Made by a program: the position numbers and the translations under genes
Part shown: positions 46,498 through 55,736 of the stretch, one piece after another
How positions within the stretch are numbered: position 1 is the stretch's first letter
Layout of the letters: every line of letters starts with the position of its first letter
Notes under the pieces: generated by a model
What the model was told of the DNA's origin: nothing
Databases searched by the model: none
Seen by the model: the letters and a program-made list of their open reading frames with translations, nothing else
Source of the DNA: Methylocaldum szegediense
GTDB lineage: Bacteria; Pseudomonadota; Gammaproteobacteria; Methylococcales; Methylococcaceae
Length of the DNA stretch: 64,000 bases
Assembly: GCF_949769195.1 (NCBI RefSeq)
Contig: NZ_OX458333.1
Span: forward strand, 4,560,001-4,624,000
Direction: 5' to 3'

Positions 46498-47429
46498 ATG
46501 CCTATAAACCGGGCGCAAATTCAAAAGGGTTTGCTGTGGGCCGGGTTTCTGACGCAATGCGACCGTGAAGCGCAGTGTGAAGTGGTGCTGGAGGCCCTGA
46601 GTTGGCCGGATGGTTTCCGCTGCCTGGGCTGTGGCGGCGCGCGGCACACGGTGTTCGAACGAGCCGGGTGAAGCTACTTGGCGATGTGGATACTGCCGAA
46701 ATCAAACGACGCTAACCGGCGGAACGATCTTCCAAGCGGCCAACCTGGTGTTGACCACCTGGTTTCTGGCCCTGTATCTCTTGATCCAGGCCAACATCAA
46801 TTTCTCAGCCCTAGAATTGATGTGCGATCTCGGGGTGTGTTATCGCACCGCCTGGCTGGCAAAGCATGATCCAGGGGACGGCGGAGCGGGAAGCGGATCG
46901 GCAACGGACCGTGCGGGTCGGGATCGATGATGCTTACTTAGGCGGTGAACGGTCGGGGAAACGGGAGCATGGCTCCGAAAACACGGTCGCCTTTGTAAGG
47001 GCAGTGCAAACCACAGACGACGGACGTCCGTTGTTTGTGCGCATCGATCCCCTATGGTTCACCCAGCGGGTGTTCGCGGACTGGGCCCAACGCGCCTTGG
47101 CCCCGTCGACCTACGCTCTCACCGATGGCCTGAACGGATTTCGGAGGCTGCACCAGGTCGTCGCTGGCCATCAACGCCTGATCCTGGGCTCTGGGCGGCA
47201 GTCGGCACAGTGCCCGGCGTTTCATTGGGGCGACACGCTGTTGAGCAACCTGAAGATCGCCCTTTCCGGCGCCTATCACGCGATCAAATCTGACAATTAC
47301 GCTAAGCGGTATCCGGTCGAGTTCCAATACCGCTGCAATCGGCGTTTCAATCTCAAAACCTCGCTTGAACGGCTGGCGCGCTGCGGTGTTCCCTCAACAT
47401 TGACCCAAGTGGCAAATTCGCTTGGCTGA
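46498..47429 (+). pseudogene. IS1595-family transposase, broken by two frameshifts
   Basis: Three successive frames together give one transposase. The first (46498 to TGA at ~46672) has IQKGLLWAGFLTQC and the zinc ribbon start CLGCGGARH; the second continues with WRCGYCRNQTTLTGGTIFQ and LDVMCDLGVCYRTAW-like text; the third (from about 46866) has the ISXO2-type DDE core, VRVGIDDAYLGGERSGK, then WFTQRVFADWAQ and HWGDTLLSNLKIAL, and ends at 47429. Two shifts make it inactive. I cannot define its terminal repeats. A further decayed copy lies at 51888. Confidence 0.82.
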
Positions 47430-48112
47430 AGTTCATCGCGAGTCAGGAAAAATCTTCCTTATGAATTATGTCGCCGAAAAGAATCGGAGAATGATTGGAA
47501 ACACCAACATAATCTAGATCATAGTAAACAGAGATTCAACGTATTCGCCACCTTTTGGCTCGCCAGTTAGGTCTATCTGAATTCAAGTTTATGGAAAAGC
47601 GAGTAAAATTCTCTGATCTGACTAGACCTATTATCGAGACCGAAGCTTTATAAAACAGAACAGGTCGTAGCTGTCGAGAACTATTCTTAGAACCCACTCA
47701 AGATATTATTTAAAAAATCATGCTGCTAACAGTTTGCGTCTAGCTGAGCGGATAAAGTGTTGCGATGTAAGTGAGATAATAATGAATAGCGTTCAGTTTG
47801 ATCTTGCATGCGATGGGGCAAGTCCTGCGTTATGATTTTGATCCAAGCCAGGATTACAAGACACTAAAGCGGAGTCGAGTTAGCCGGGGGCTATCGGCGC
47901 TGATATCGTTTGTGGAGACGGTTAGAATCCGGAAAATTTCATGGCGTAGTTCAAACAGTGGAAGAGATGGGGAGCCAGGAAAGTATTAGGTGAACTTTTT
48001 CTACTTTGATATTAGGGCCCATCAATACAGTTTTAGTCGTGACTAGTCCCCAAAGTTTGTTAGTTTTTTAGTATATCAATACTTTTACGACAAGAAGGAT
48101 GCAAAATCAATC
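47430..48112. other. AT-rich gap of 680 bases without a gene
   Basis: This lies between the broken IS1595 transposase and the family 2 glycosyltransferase. A 63-codon frame at 47798-47989 shows no motif or ribosome site. The sequence may be decayed mobile or polysaccharide DNA; I see nothing further in it. Confidence 0.5.
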
Positions 48113-49054
48113 ATGAATATTAGTGTCATAATTCCCAGCTTCCGTTCAGGAGGCTACTTATTGGAAGCCGTGCAGTCTGTACTTAATCAGCGTGGCGATT
48201 TTGAGTTGCAAGAGATAATTGTTGTTGATGATGACAGTGATGACTCTGAGACTCATGACGCATATAAAAAGCTAATCTCAGAACCGAGAGTTAAATTAAT
48301 AAAGAACCAAGAAAAAAAAGGATCGGCAGGAGCTCGCAATACTGGTATTCTTCACTCGACAGGGGAGTGGATCGCGTTCCTAGATGCAGATGATATATTA
48401 CTTGAGAACAGCATCAGTTATCGAGTAGATTTAATTAATAAATATAAAGATATAGAGTGGTGTGGAGGTGACTTTATACAATTTGACGAAAACATGAATT
48501 ATAATGCCGCAGCCTATTTCGAGTCAAAATTAGATCATTATCCGTTCTTGCAATCCTCATATTACTCAGAACAAAAATATATAGTCTTTGACAAACCCAT
48601 AGAGGTATTCCTACAACAGGCCCCGGCTACCACAGGAACGATAATGGCGCGGAAAGAGTCCATTATCAGAGCTGGGCTATTTGATACCGATCTTTTAATG
48701 CAACAAGACATACATTTATTCTTACGTCTCGCATTAAAATGTAAATATGGGTTTATCGGAAAACCATTACTCGCTAAGAGGGAACATAAAAACAATACTA
48801 CGTCCGATCCTGCCATCACACTCGAATGGCGATTGAAGGCCTATCGAAAGCTTATCTCCGATCCAGAATTTGCTAAGTACAAAGAAAAATTGCGCAACCA
48901 AATATTCAACATATCTACCGATCTTTGCTATTTAAATAGAAAAGCACATTCCTTTAACAGGGCGTTGACGTGTTCCATACAATCAATTCGCTCTAAACCT
49001 ACATCCACAAAAGGTTGGAAAAACATGGTAGCGAGCATATTACGCATTTCATAG
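48113..49054 (+). CDS. Glycosyltransferase family 2
   Basis: A 313-residue GT-A enzyme: MNISVIIPSFRSGGYLLEAV at the start, IIVVDDDSDD, GSAGARNTGILHSTGEWIAF and LDADD (the metal-binding DxD) are clear. The second half contains MARKESIIRAGLFDTDLLMQ. The gene is strikingly AT-rich compared with the flanking chromosome and stands alone between decayed insertion sequences, suggesting recent acquisition. The ribosome site is AGAAGGATG a few bases ahead of the ATG. Confidence 0.9.
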   Translation: MNISVIIPSFRSGGYLLEAVQSVLNQRGDFELQEIIVVDDDSDDSETHDAYKKLISEPRVKLIKNQEKKGSAGARNTGILHSTGEWIAFLDADDILLENSISYRVDLINKYKDIEWCGGDFIQFDENMNYNAAAYFESKLDHYPFLQSSYYSEQKYIVFDKPIEVFLQQAPATTGTIMARKESIIRAGLFDTDLLMQQDIHLFLRLALKCKYGFIGKPLLAKREHKNNTTSDPAITLEWRLKAYRKLISDPEFAKYKEKLRNQIFNISTDLCYLNRKAHSFNRALTCSIQSIRSKPTSTKGWKNMVASILRIS

Positions 49055-49930
49055 TTCAAAGTAACGTTAATTGACGACAGATATTTTTAAAGGCGACAGA
49101 TTAAGAACGATTGGTCGAGGTTACCTGATTTCTGAAGCAGGATGATCGGTTAGAAAATTATTCCTGCAATCGGATGACTTAAAAGAGTGAAAAGTCGATC
49201 CTCACCATTTTTCTAAGAGCGGGTATGGGCCGTGTAGGTTTCCCGTTTGCTTGTTTTATAACGAAGAAAATATTATTGTCTCTAGGGGTTGCTTGCTGAT
49301 ATCGTAATACGCTTCGTCGTCGAATGGAGGATTAAGATTCAGGTCTCGGCATAAAGCTAAAATTCCGTGGATATCGCGCGTTGATAGCTTCTCTTCGAGA
49401 ACCTAATTAACACATTTGCTTAACGACCTAATTTAAAAATTTTTGATTCGAAGAAGGATTTTACGCTGTCGGGGATGGCTCAGAAAGTACTTTTTGCCCA
49501 ATTATTTATGGCATTTTCGGGATATTAAATAAGGTGTGTGGTTCGCAATTTTGTTGATGGGAATCGCTCCGCGCCGTCCACTGAAGTGCGTATCAAGCTT
49601 GGGAAGGGATTAGGTATTCCGAATGATAAGGTGCCAACCGCTTTGATTGGACGTTAAACAGATGGATCTATTCGAAGTATTTAAGTTTCGGAGATAATAT
49701 GGTCCTAGAGACCCATATGGCCGGGTATCTTTTTTTCCTAATGGTGACTTTCACCAAATAATCTTGCTAGTCCTGAATAAGAAGCAGGTAAGAATTAGAT
49801 ACGACTTGTAGGTTTTCGTACTGGCGGAGAGTCGGTATTTGCAGTCACGGATAGCAGTGTTGTACTGAGTGATTCCATTTCGCGGTCAGAATGATCACAA
49901 TATGAGCTGTTTGTGTAGATGTGAACGGCT
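49055..49930. other. AT-rich gap of 875 bases without a gene
   Basis: No open frame of note is seen on either strand and there are no RNA genes or strong hairpins. Base composition is like that of the neighbouring glycosyltransferase gene. It is probably decayed DNA within the insertion-sequence-rich island. Confidence 0.5.
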
Positions 49931-50161
49931 ATGGGTAGACCGGTAAGTGGAAGGACGGAGATTGCGCAGACGAAAGCCGTTTTGGAGACGGCCTGGAACG
50001 GTCCTGAGTCGAAGATGGCGCAAGCGGTGGTCTTACCCTTAGAACTCGGCTTGACTCTACGGCAAACCGCTGCCGTAATCGGCGTTTCACGCGGTCGGGT
50101 GTGTCGATTGCGGCGGCGGTTTGAGCGCATGGTCCAGGGTGAACAAAGCCTAAAACACTAG
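49931..50161 (+). pseudogene. Transposase N-terminal fragment, IS630-like helix-turn-helix
   Basis: A 76-residue frame opening MGRPVSGRTEIAQTKAVLE and containing a helix-turn-helix (LGLTLRQTAAVIGVSRGRVC) followed by a stop. It resembles the DNA-binding part of IS630-type transposases; no catalytic domain of the same type follows. Another transposase remnant starts 80 bases later. Confidence 0.55.
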
Positions 50162-50238
50162 AGACACGGACCGGCTCCATAACCCCGGACGCCGGAAAAA
50201 GCAAGAGCCTTGTCGTATCTGTGAAGAAGCGAGGGTGG

Positions 50239-50640
50239 GGTTCCACCCGTGCTTGAATGCGACAAGGCCTTTAGCTATGTTGGCCGAAAGGCCACACCGA
50301 TGTGGCTGTGGATCGCCTTCTCTTCGCACGCTCGCCGAATCGTGGCCTACGCTTTGGGCGACCGCACGGAAACCACGGCCCGCCAAGGGGGGATCGAGTT
50401 CCGGCCTGCTATCGTGAGGCCGAGGTTTACACCGCTGGCGGGGAACCCTATAGTGCTACGACTCCTGTGAATCAACATCGGCCTGGCCGGAGATCGGCGG
50501 GTCGAACGTTAGAGCAAGGGCTTACGCCAACGCCTGGCGCGCTATACCTGAAAAACCTTGGTCTTTTCCAAATCGATCCAGATGCATGAAGCCTGAATAA
50601 GGCTCTTTCTCCACCACTACAATCTCGATCACGTCATTCT
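50239..50640 (+). pseudogene. IS1-family transposase remnant
   Basis: The frame from about 50250 reads LECDKAFSYVGRKATPMWLW and IAFSSHARRIVAYALGDRT, like the InsB catalytic region of IS1 (D-E-x-W-x-[FY]-VG-K, then A-x-x-x-GDR). Further on, in shifted frames, the sequence still spells R-A-R-Y-like, S-F-P-N-R-S-like and LFLHHYNL-like pieces (for example SFSTTTISI read one base off), as at the IS1 C-terminus. At least two frameshifts and a lost N-terminus make it non-functional. Confidence 0.65.
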
Positions 50641-50749
50641 CTAATTAATCACTAGCATGAAATTTAGGAAAGAAGAATGGTGGATTTTTTTATAATAAGA
50701 TTTTTTAGTTGTACAAATCTGATATCAAAATTGTAGAGAAATAGAAACG

Positions 50750-51784
50750 ATGCGCGTAGCCGTCCTTTCTTATCCCATGCTATTTCAAACGCAAGGGGGG
50801 CTTCAAAATCAGATAATCGAAACGATTGCAGCTTTACAACGGCGTGGGATAAAGGCGGAGTTGATCAACCCGAACACGCAAAAGCTGACAGATTTTGATT
50901 TGGTTCACCTGTTTTCTGCAATTAATGGTAATCATCGCATCGCGGAATATGCGAAGGCCTTCGGTCTACCCGTTGTGACTTCACCGTTAATCCAACCACA
51001 TTGGACTCGAGGCATGGGACGCTGGGCGCGCCTACTGGAGAGTTTGGTTGGTAAGACAACGAATTGGAACATCAAAACTGAGTATCGAATGATCGAATCT
51101 TGCTTAAGGAATTCGGATTGTGTAATTGCTCTTGGAGAAACGGAGCGTCAATGTATTATTGAGGCATTCGGCATATCGGGTGATCTGGTAAGAGTTATTC
51201 CGAATGGGATACCGGAGCGTTTTTTTAATGCGTCTCCGAATTTAGCAATCGAAATGTTAAAGGCGTCAGAACCTTTTATCCTAAACGTGGCGGCAATCAA
51301 TCCATATAAGAATCAACTGACCTTGACTCGTGCGATAGCCAGCACGGGAATGAAATTGGTGTTGGTGGGAGATTGTCTGCCTTTTCAACAATCTTATTTA
51401 GAAAAAATTTTGGCTTATGAACACGTGACGTATATTGGAAAGCTCGATTATGATGCTCCACTATTGGCTTCACTTTATGCCGCAGCGAGTGTTTTTTGCC
51501 TGCCTAGCTTGTCGGAAGTTATGCCTTTGAGTGCTCTTGAAGCTTTAGCGGCAGGCACCCCAGTAGTTTTGACAGAGAATCACTGTATGAACTTGGAGGG
51601 GTTCGGAGCTATGGTGAAAGAAGTACCCCCAAACAATGAGCAGGCGATACGCGATGCGATCTCGGCGCTACTCCGTCAAGGCTCCGATGGTAAGGTTAGG
51701 AGTGCTCTAGCCAAAACATATACGTGGGAGGCTGTAGGGGAATCGATTTATAAGTGCTATAAAGACGTTCTTGCCCGTGTGTAG
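50750..51784 (+). CDS. Glycosyltransferase family 4
   Basis: A 344-residue GT-B enzyme: MRVAVLSYPMLFQTQGGLQN, DFDLVHLFSAINGNHRIAE, VIPNGIPERFFN, the donor-domain segment FILNVAAINPYKNQLTLTRA, and LPSLSEVMPLSALEALAAGT with the E-x7-E motif near residue 260. It is AT-rich like its surroundings, with no adjacent operon partner; remains of IS elements bound it on both sides. The ribosome site is not obvious. Confidence 0.9.
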   Translation: MRVAVLSYPMLFQTQGGLQNQIIETIAALQRRGIKAELINPNTQKLTDFDLVHLFSAINGNHRIAEYAKAFGLPVVTSPLIQPHWTRGMGRWARLLESLVGKTTNWNIKTEYRMIESCLRNSDCVIALGETERQCIIEAFGISGDLVRVIPNGIPERFFNASPNLAIEMLKASEPFILNVAAINPYKNQLTLTRAIASTGMKLVLVGDCLPFQQSYLEKILAYEHVTYIGKLDYDAPLLASLYAAASVFCLPSLSEVMPLSALEALAAGTPVVLTENHCMNLEGFGAMVKEVPPNNEQAIRDAISALLRQGSDGKVRSALAKTYTWEAVGESIYKCYKDVLARV

Positions 51785-51887
51785 AAATCCATCTCGAGCA
51801 ATCAATTGCAAGGAGGAAAAGTCCAATATTTTATCAGTGTACCAAATGCCTGATAAAGTATAAGTTGATCGAAATAATGAGGAAGCT

Positions 51888-52203
51888 AAAAGCGGATCGT
51901 CAACCGGCCGGGCGCGTCGAAATCGATGGTGCCTACCTGAGCGGTGAATCGTCTGGGAAGCCGGAGCGTTGCTCCGAAAAGAGATTCGCCGTTGTGATGG
52001 CGGTGCAAAGTTGAGCAACCTGAAGACGCCCTTTCCGGTACCTCTCACGTGTTCAAATTTGAGAAATAGGCTAAGCGGTATCGGGCGGAGTTCGAATACC
52101 GAGTTCAATTGGTGTTTCAATTTTTAATCCTTGCGTTGACGGCTGGTGTGAGCAGCAGTGTTCACTCAATATCAGCCGATGTGGGGAATTCGCTTGGTTG
52201 AAG
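51888..52203 (+). pseudogene. Second IS1595-family remnant with internal deletion
   Basis: The stretch translates as RPAGRVEIDGAYLSGESSGK, then RFAVVMAVQ, directly followed by text related to LSNLK and to the FEYRVQLVFQF end region, all recognisable from the copy at 46498-47429. About 210 bases corresponding to the middle of the DDE domain are missing, and several stops and frameshifts occur. The ends share the sequence AATTCGCTTGG with the first copy. It extends to just before 52210. The rest of the gap to 52685 shows no gene. Confidence 0.72.
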
Positions 52204-52685
52204 TTTATCGCCAATCGGTTGGGCATTTCTGTATGAGCCGCGCAAAGAGGACATCTGCGAACAAGAGGTAGGTAACTTGCAGAGATATTCGCACCGGTTG
52301 CACCGATGGTGAGCCAAGCTATACTGGAGCTATTTCGGCGAACATGCACGTCATTGATAAGATAGGCAGGGGCCGGAAAAAATTTTTCGCATCGAGCACT
52401 TGGTCCGAAATACGATGTGCTTTTCGAGATCTGAGTTGTTTCACGGTATAGTGATTGACCCTTCAGTAATCGCTACTGCTTTCAACTAATAATTCTGCGG
52501 TCAATATTCTGTTCATGAGGGGGATTTCTAGGTGTCATGGTGTAATGAGGGCTGTGGCGGATTATTGATTGCCGACCGCACGGCCGGCAGATGCGGAGCA
52601 ATATCTGCTAGAAATCCTTTTGGCCCATGCTCGGCTGGGTGCTGGAGGGCGTATATCTACACAGGAGGCGGTGGCGACTAGTAAT

Positions 52686-53993
52686 ATGAGAGATATTGTT
52701 ATTCTGACCGTCGTTATTGTCGGACTTTTTTGGACATTGAAAAAGTCCTATATCGGAGTGCTGATATGGGCATGGATAAGTTATATGAATCCTCATCGTT
52801 TAGCTTGGGGGTTTGCTTACAATTTCCCATTTGCCCAGTTGACGGCACTTGTTACTATACCGGCAGCGTTGGCTGATAAGGAAAAGAGGTTTCCGCGATC
52901 TCCTATAATTGTATGGATCTTCGTGTTGTTGGTGTGGATGGCTATAACGACATTTTTCGCTTTTTTCCCTGATAGTGCTTTCGTGGAATATAAGCGAACG
53001 CTCAAGATTCAGGTTATGAACCTGATTACAGGTTTGGTTATAGTAGATCGTAAGAAAATAAATGCCCTTTTGGGAGTTATTGCCGCGTCGTTGGCATATT
53101 ATGGGGTCAAGGGAGGTATATTTACTATCTTAACTGGAGGAAAGTTAAGGGTATGGGGCCCCGAAGGATCTTTTATAGAAGGAAATAATGAACTGGCTCT
53201 TGCTACCCTAATGGTGCTGCCGATCGTCGGATATTTTCTCAGTATAACGAAAGCGATCCATCTAAAGCTTGGACTTTTTGTCGTTATGGCGTTGATGGCT
53301 GTATCGGCGATGGGCTCACAGTCACGAGGAGCTCTAGTTGCGGCTCTGGCTATGCTAATAATGTATTGGTGGCGTAGTCGCTCAAAGGTTTTAACAGGTA
53401 CCATAGGTGCTATCCTGGCAGTAGGAATATACTTTTTTATGCCAGAAAGTTGGCATGAGCGCATGGCTACCGTAAAAACCTATCAGCAGGATAGTTCGGC
53501 GATGGGAAGAATAAATGCGTGGACGCTCGCTTTTAACCTGGCTTGCGACCGAGTAACAGGTGGAGGATTCAACCACTGGTCGCCATTGACCTTCGCACTT
53601 TATGCCCCTAACCCAGAAGACGTCCATGATGCGCATAGCATCTATTTCGAGATGCTGGGAGAGCACGGTTTCATCGGGTTGGCGATCTTTCTGTTGATTG
53701 GATGGTTAAGTTTTAGAAATGCTGCATGGGTTATGAAGAAAACAAAGGGAATTCAAGAATTAGAGTGGGCTAATATGCTCGCTAGAATGCTTCAGGCGAC
53801 ATTGGTTGCATATGCAACGGGAGGAGCTTTCCTAGGGTTGGCATATTTCGATTTGTATTGGAATGTTGTGATGGTCCTCATAGTCTTGAGGAAAATTGTT
53901 GAGGATTCTTTGTCGATTACTGAAAAGGAAACAAGTAAAATTGCGACTTCCCAGGTTAAGCCGCGTAGTTTTGTAGTCAAGCCGATTAGATAA
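52686..53993 (+). CDS. XrtA-associated O-antigen ligase/polymerase-like protein (TIGR03097 type)
   Basis: A 435-residue membrane protein with 10-12 predicted helices. The opening MRDIVILTVVIVGLFWTLKK with SYIGVLIWAWISYMNPHRL and the WGFAYNFPFAQ motif is specific to the putative O-glycosylation ligase of exosortase A systems. The Wzy_C-like region includes GSQSRGALVAALAML and HDAHSIYFEMLGEHGF. It may polymerise or attach the polysaccharide. The ATG at 52686 is preferred on family resemblance although an earlier in-frame start exists; AGGAGG lies about 20 bases ahead of it. Confidence 0.9.
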   Translation: MRDIVILTVVIVGLFWTLKKSYIGVLIWAWISYMNPHRLAWGFAYNFPFAQLTALVTIPAALADKEKRFPRSPIIVWIFVLLVWMAITTFFAFFPDSAFVEYKRTLKIQVMNLITGLVIVDRKKINALLGVIAASLAYYGVKGGIFTILTGGKLRVWGPEGSFIEGNNELALATLMVLPIVGYFLSITKAIHLKLGLFVVMALMAVSAMGSQSRGALVAALAMLIMYWWRSRSKVLTGTIGAILAVGIYFFMPESWHERMATVKTYQQDSSAMGRINAWTLAFNLACDRVTGGGFNHWSPLTFALYAPNPEDVHDAHSIYFEMLGEHGFIGLAIFLLIGWLSFRNAAWVMKKTKGIQELEWANMLARMLQATLVAYATGGAFLGLAYFDLYWNVVMVLIVLRKIVEDSLSITEKETSKIATSQVKPRSFVVKPIR

Positions 53994-54060
53994 CTATGGT
54001 GATTCGAATTTTACCTTGTCTAGGCGGCATGGATTAAGAAATTTTATTGACTAATCGCCT

Positions 54061-54915
54061 ATGAACGTCGACCTGACGGTTCGAAGAGTAATGCAACTTG
54101 TTGTGCGATGGACAGGAATTTGCTTTTCGGTTCTTGGCGCTATCGGGTTTTTAATCTTTGGTCTTCTGTATTTTAAATATCATTCGGAGTCCGAGACGAT
54201 AAAGCAAATTGCGAAGTATGTTACGGATGGGCTCGACGATGCTCCGGGAGAGCGGCTAATCCGTTTGACTCACTGGGTTTATAGTAATAAAGGTTTCGCT
54301 AAGAACAGAGAGTACTTTCTGTTTTCAAAGCTCGGGCCGACCCCAATTCAAGTTCTGGAGAAAGGGGGGGATTGCGCTGATAAGTCGCGCTTATTGGCGT
54401 CGATGTTGTATCAGCTAGATATTCCGAATACGTTGGTGATGCTATATGATGAGGAAAATGGAAAGCCGACACATACCGTAGTTGAGGTGCGATTACCGGA
54501 CTTTAGGGCAGTTGCGGATCCGGTCTATGACATCGTTTATACTACATCACATGGACAGTTTTTGGGGTTGGATGAGCTTAGAAGAAATAATCAACTTTTC
54601 CTTGACAGACTGCAAGTCCTTGTTGAGGAAAGAGGTGAAAAGTCCAAGGTCGCCTTTTACAAGAAAGGGACGGAAAGTTATCAGTGGCCAAGAACGATAA
54701 ACTGGGAAAGCAAATGGATAACATCGCAGATTGGGCGATTGCTCGCTGTATTTGTGGATGAACCTCAGTTGATTTCGAGACCGCGATTCCTGGAAGAGCC
54801 GGTACTGCTAATGTCGCTTATATCGTTGAGTATCTCGATTGTAATGGTAATGACCGGGGCTGGTTTATATTGGTCGAGTATTAAGATCTTTCGCCACAAA
54901 AATACAGGCACATAA
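54061..54915 (+). CDS. Membrane protein with transglutaminase-like domain
   Basis: A 284-residue protein with membrane helices near residues 17-38 and 245-270, and between them a transglutaminase-like cysteine protease fold. The probable triad is Cys105 in GGDCADKSRLLA, His138 in PTHTVVEV and Asp153 in AVADPVYD. The catalytic domain should be periplasmic. It follows the ligase-like gene by 67 bases and may crosslink, process or anchor a polypeptide connected with the exosortase system. I know of no named exosortase family for it. Confidence 0.78.
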   Translation: MNVDLTVRRVMQLVVRWTGICFSVLGAIGFLIFGLLYFKYHSESETIKQIAKYVTDGLDDAPGERLIRLTHWVYSNKGFAKNREYFLFSKLGPTPIQVLEKGGDCADKSRLLASMLYQLDIPNTLVMLYDEENGKPTHTVVEVRLPDFRAVADPVYDIVYTTSHGQFLGLDELRRNNQLFLDRLQVLVEERGEKSKVAFYKKGTESYQWPRTINWESKWITSQIGRLLAVFVDEPQLISRPRFLEEPVLLMSLISLSISIVMVMTGAGLYWSSIKIFRHKNTGT

Positions 54916-54960
54916 CTCCGATATAATTGAAAAACAGGCTCTACGAGTTTGGCAAGATAG

Positions 54961-55668
54961 CTAGTCCGTCCATTTTCCAAGATGTTTGAGCTTGGTTTTC
55001 AAGCCGGGAAGCGGATAGCCATTCTGGTAGGCGATTTTAGCATGGGATAATGCCTCGTCCGGGCGTTTGAGTTCAACAAGGAGTAACCCTATGTTGTAAT
55101 TGAGCTCGGGATCCTGTGGCTTAATTTTTAAGGCCTTTTGGTATTGAGCCAAGGCGTGCTCTTTGAGTCCACGTTTATGGAGGTATATTCCGTAAAGTAT
55201 GTATACATTGACATCGTTTGGAGCGAAGTTAATAGCGCGCTGAAAATAGCACTCAGGAGGGGGGATATCTGAATGACGTTGGTTGTAGATGTGCTTTTGC
55301 AACTGAAACGTCATCATGGCGTTGAGTGCTCTATGGTGATTTGGGAAGGCTCGCAGCGTATAGTCTAGATCGAGCGCAATGGAGCCGGAAGCGCCCTTGC
55401 GTAAGTGCTCGACATCGGATGTGAAGTGGTAGTGTTCGACTATCCCGAGATGTTTTCGGTCGGTTGGGCTCGTATAATCGAATGGGCCGTAACCTTGGCC
55501 TTTACCTTGGCATACGGTCTTATTTAGGGTTTCTCCAACCCAAGGTGCACTGGCAGAAAAAGAGGCCTCGGAAAAGGCAGAAAGTGCTAGGATGCAAACT
55601 AGGCGATGAGCGTTTTTTCGAAGCATAGCGCGTTGTGTTTGTGATCTGGAGAATTTCATTAGAAACAT
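54961..55668 (-). CDS. Exported tetratricopeptide-repeat protein
   Basis: A 235-residue protein with a signal peptide (RLVCILALSAFSEASFSASA) and TPR-type helices in its second half: INFAPNDVNVYILYGIYLHK, LAQYQKALKIKPQDPELNYN and LLLVELKRPDEALSHAKIAY. The first part (YGPFDYTSPTDRKHLGIVEH) resembles secreted TPR proteins of methanotrophs, perhaps lipid-free. It is oppositely oriented to its neighbours; the ATG at 55668 has no good ribosome site and Met5 is an alternative. Function unknown, maybe surface-polymer assembly. Confidence 0.75.
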   Translation of the reverse strand: MFLMKFSRSQTQRAMLRKNAHRLVCILALSAFSEASFSASAPWVGETLNKTVCQGKGQGYGPFDYTSPTDRKHLGIVEHYHFTSDVEHLRKGASGSIALDLDYTLRAFPNHHRALNAMMTFQLQKHIYNQRHSDIPPPECYFQRAINFAPNDVNVYILYGIYLHKRGLKEHALAQYQKALKIKPQDPELNYNIGLLLVELKRPDEALSHAKIAYQNGYPLPGLKTKLKHLGKWTD

Positions 55669-55736
55669 TGGCTTTTTGAGGATGTTTGTATTGTGGCACT
55701 AAATAGTCGTTTCCAAAAGAACCCTTGGGGATGTGA

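Noticed and set aside
47798-47989. 63-codon frame in the AT-rich gap before the family 2 glycosyltransferase
   Set aside because: No ribosome site, no motif, Arg/Ser-rich product; likely chance frame in decayed DNA.
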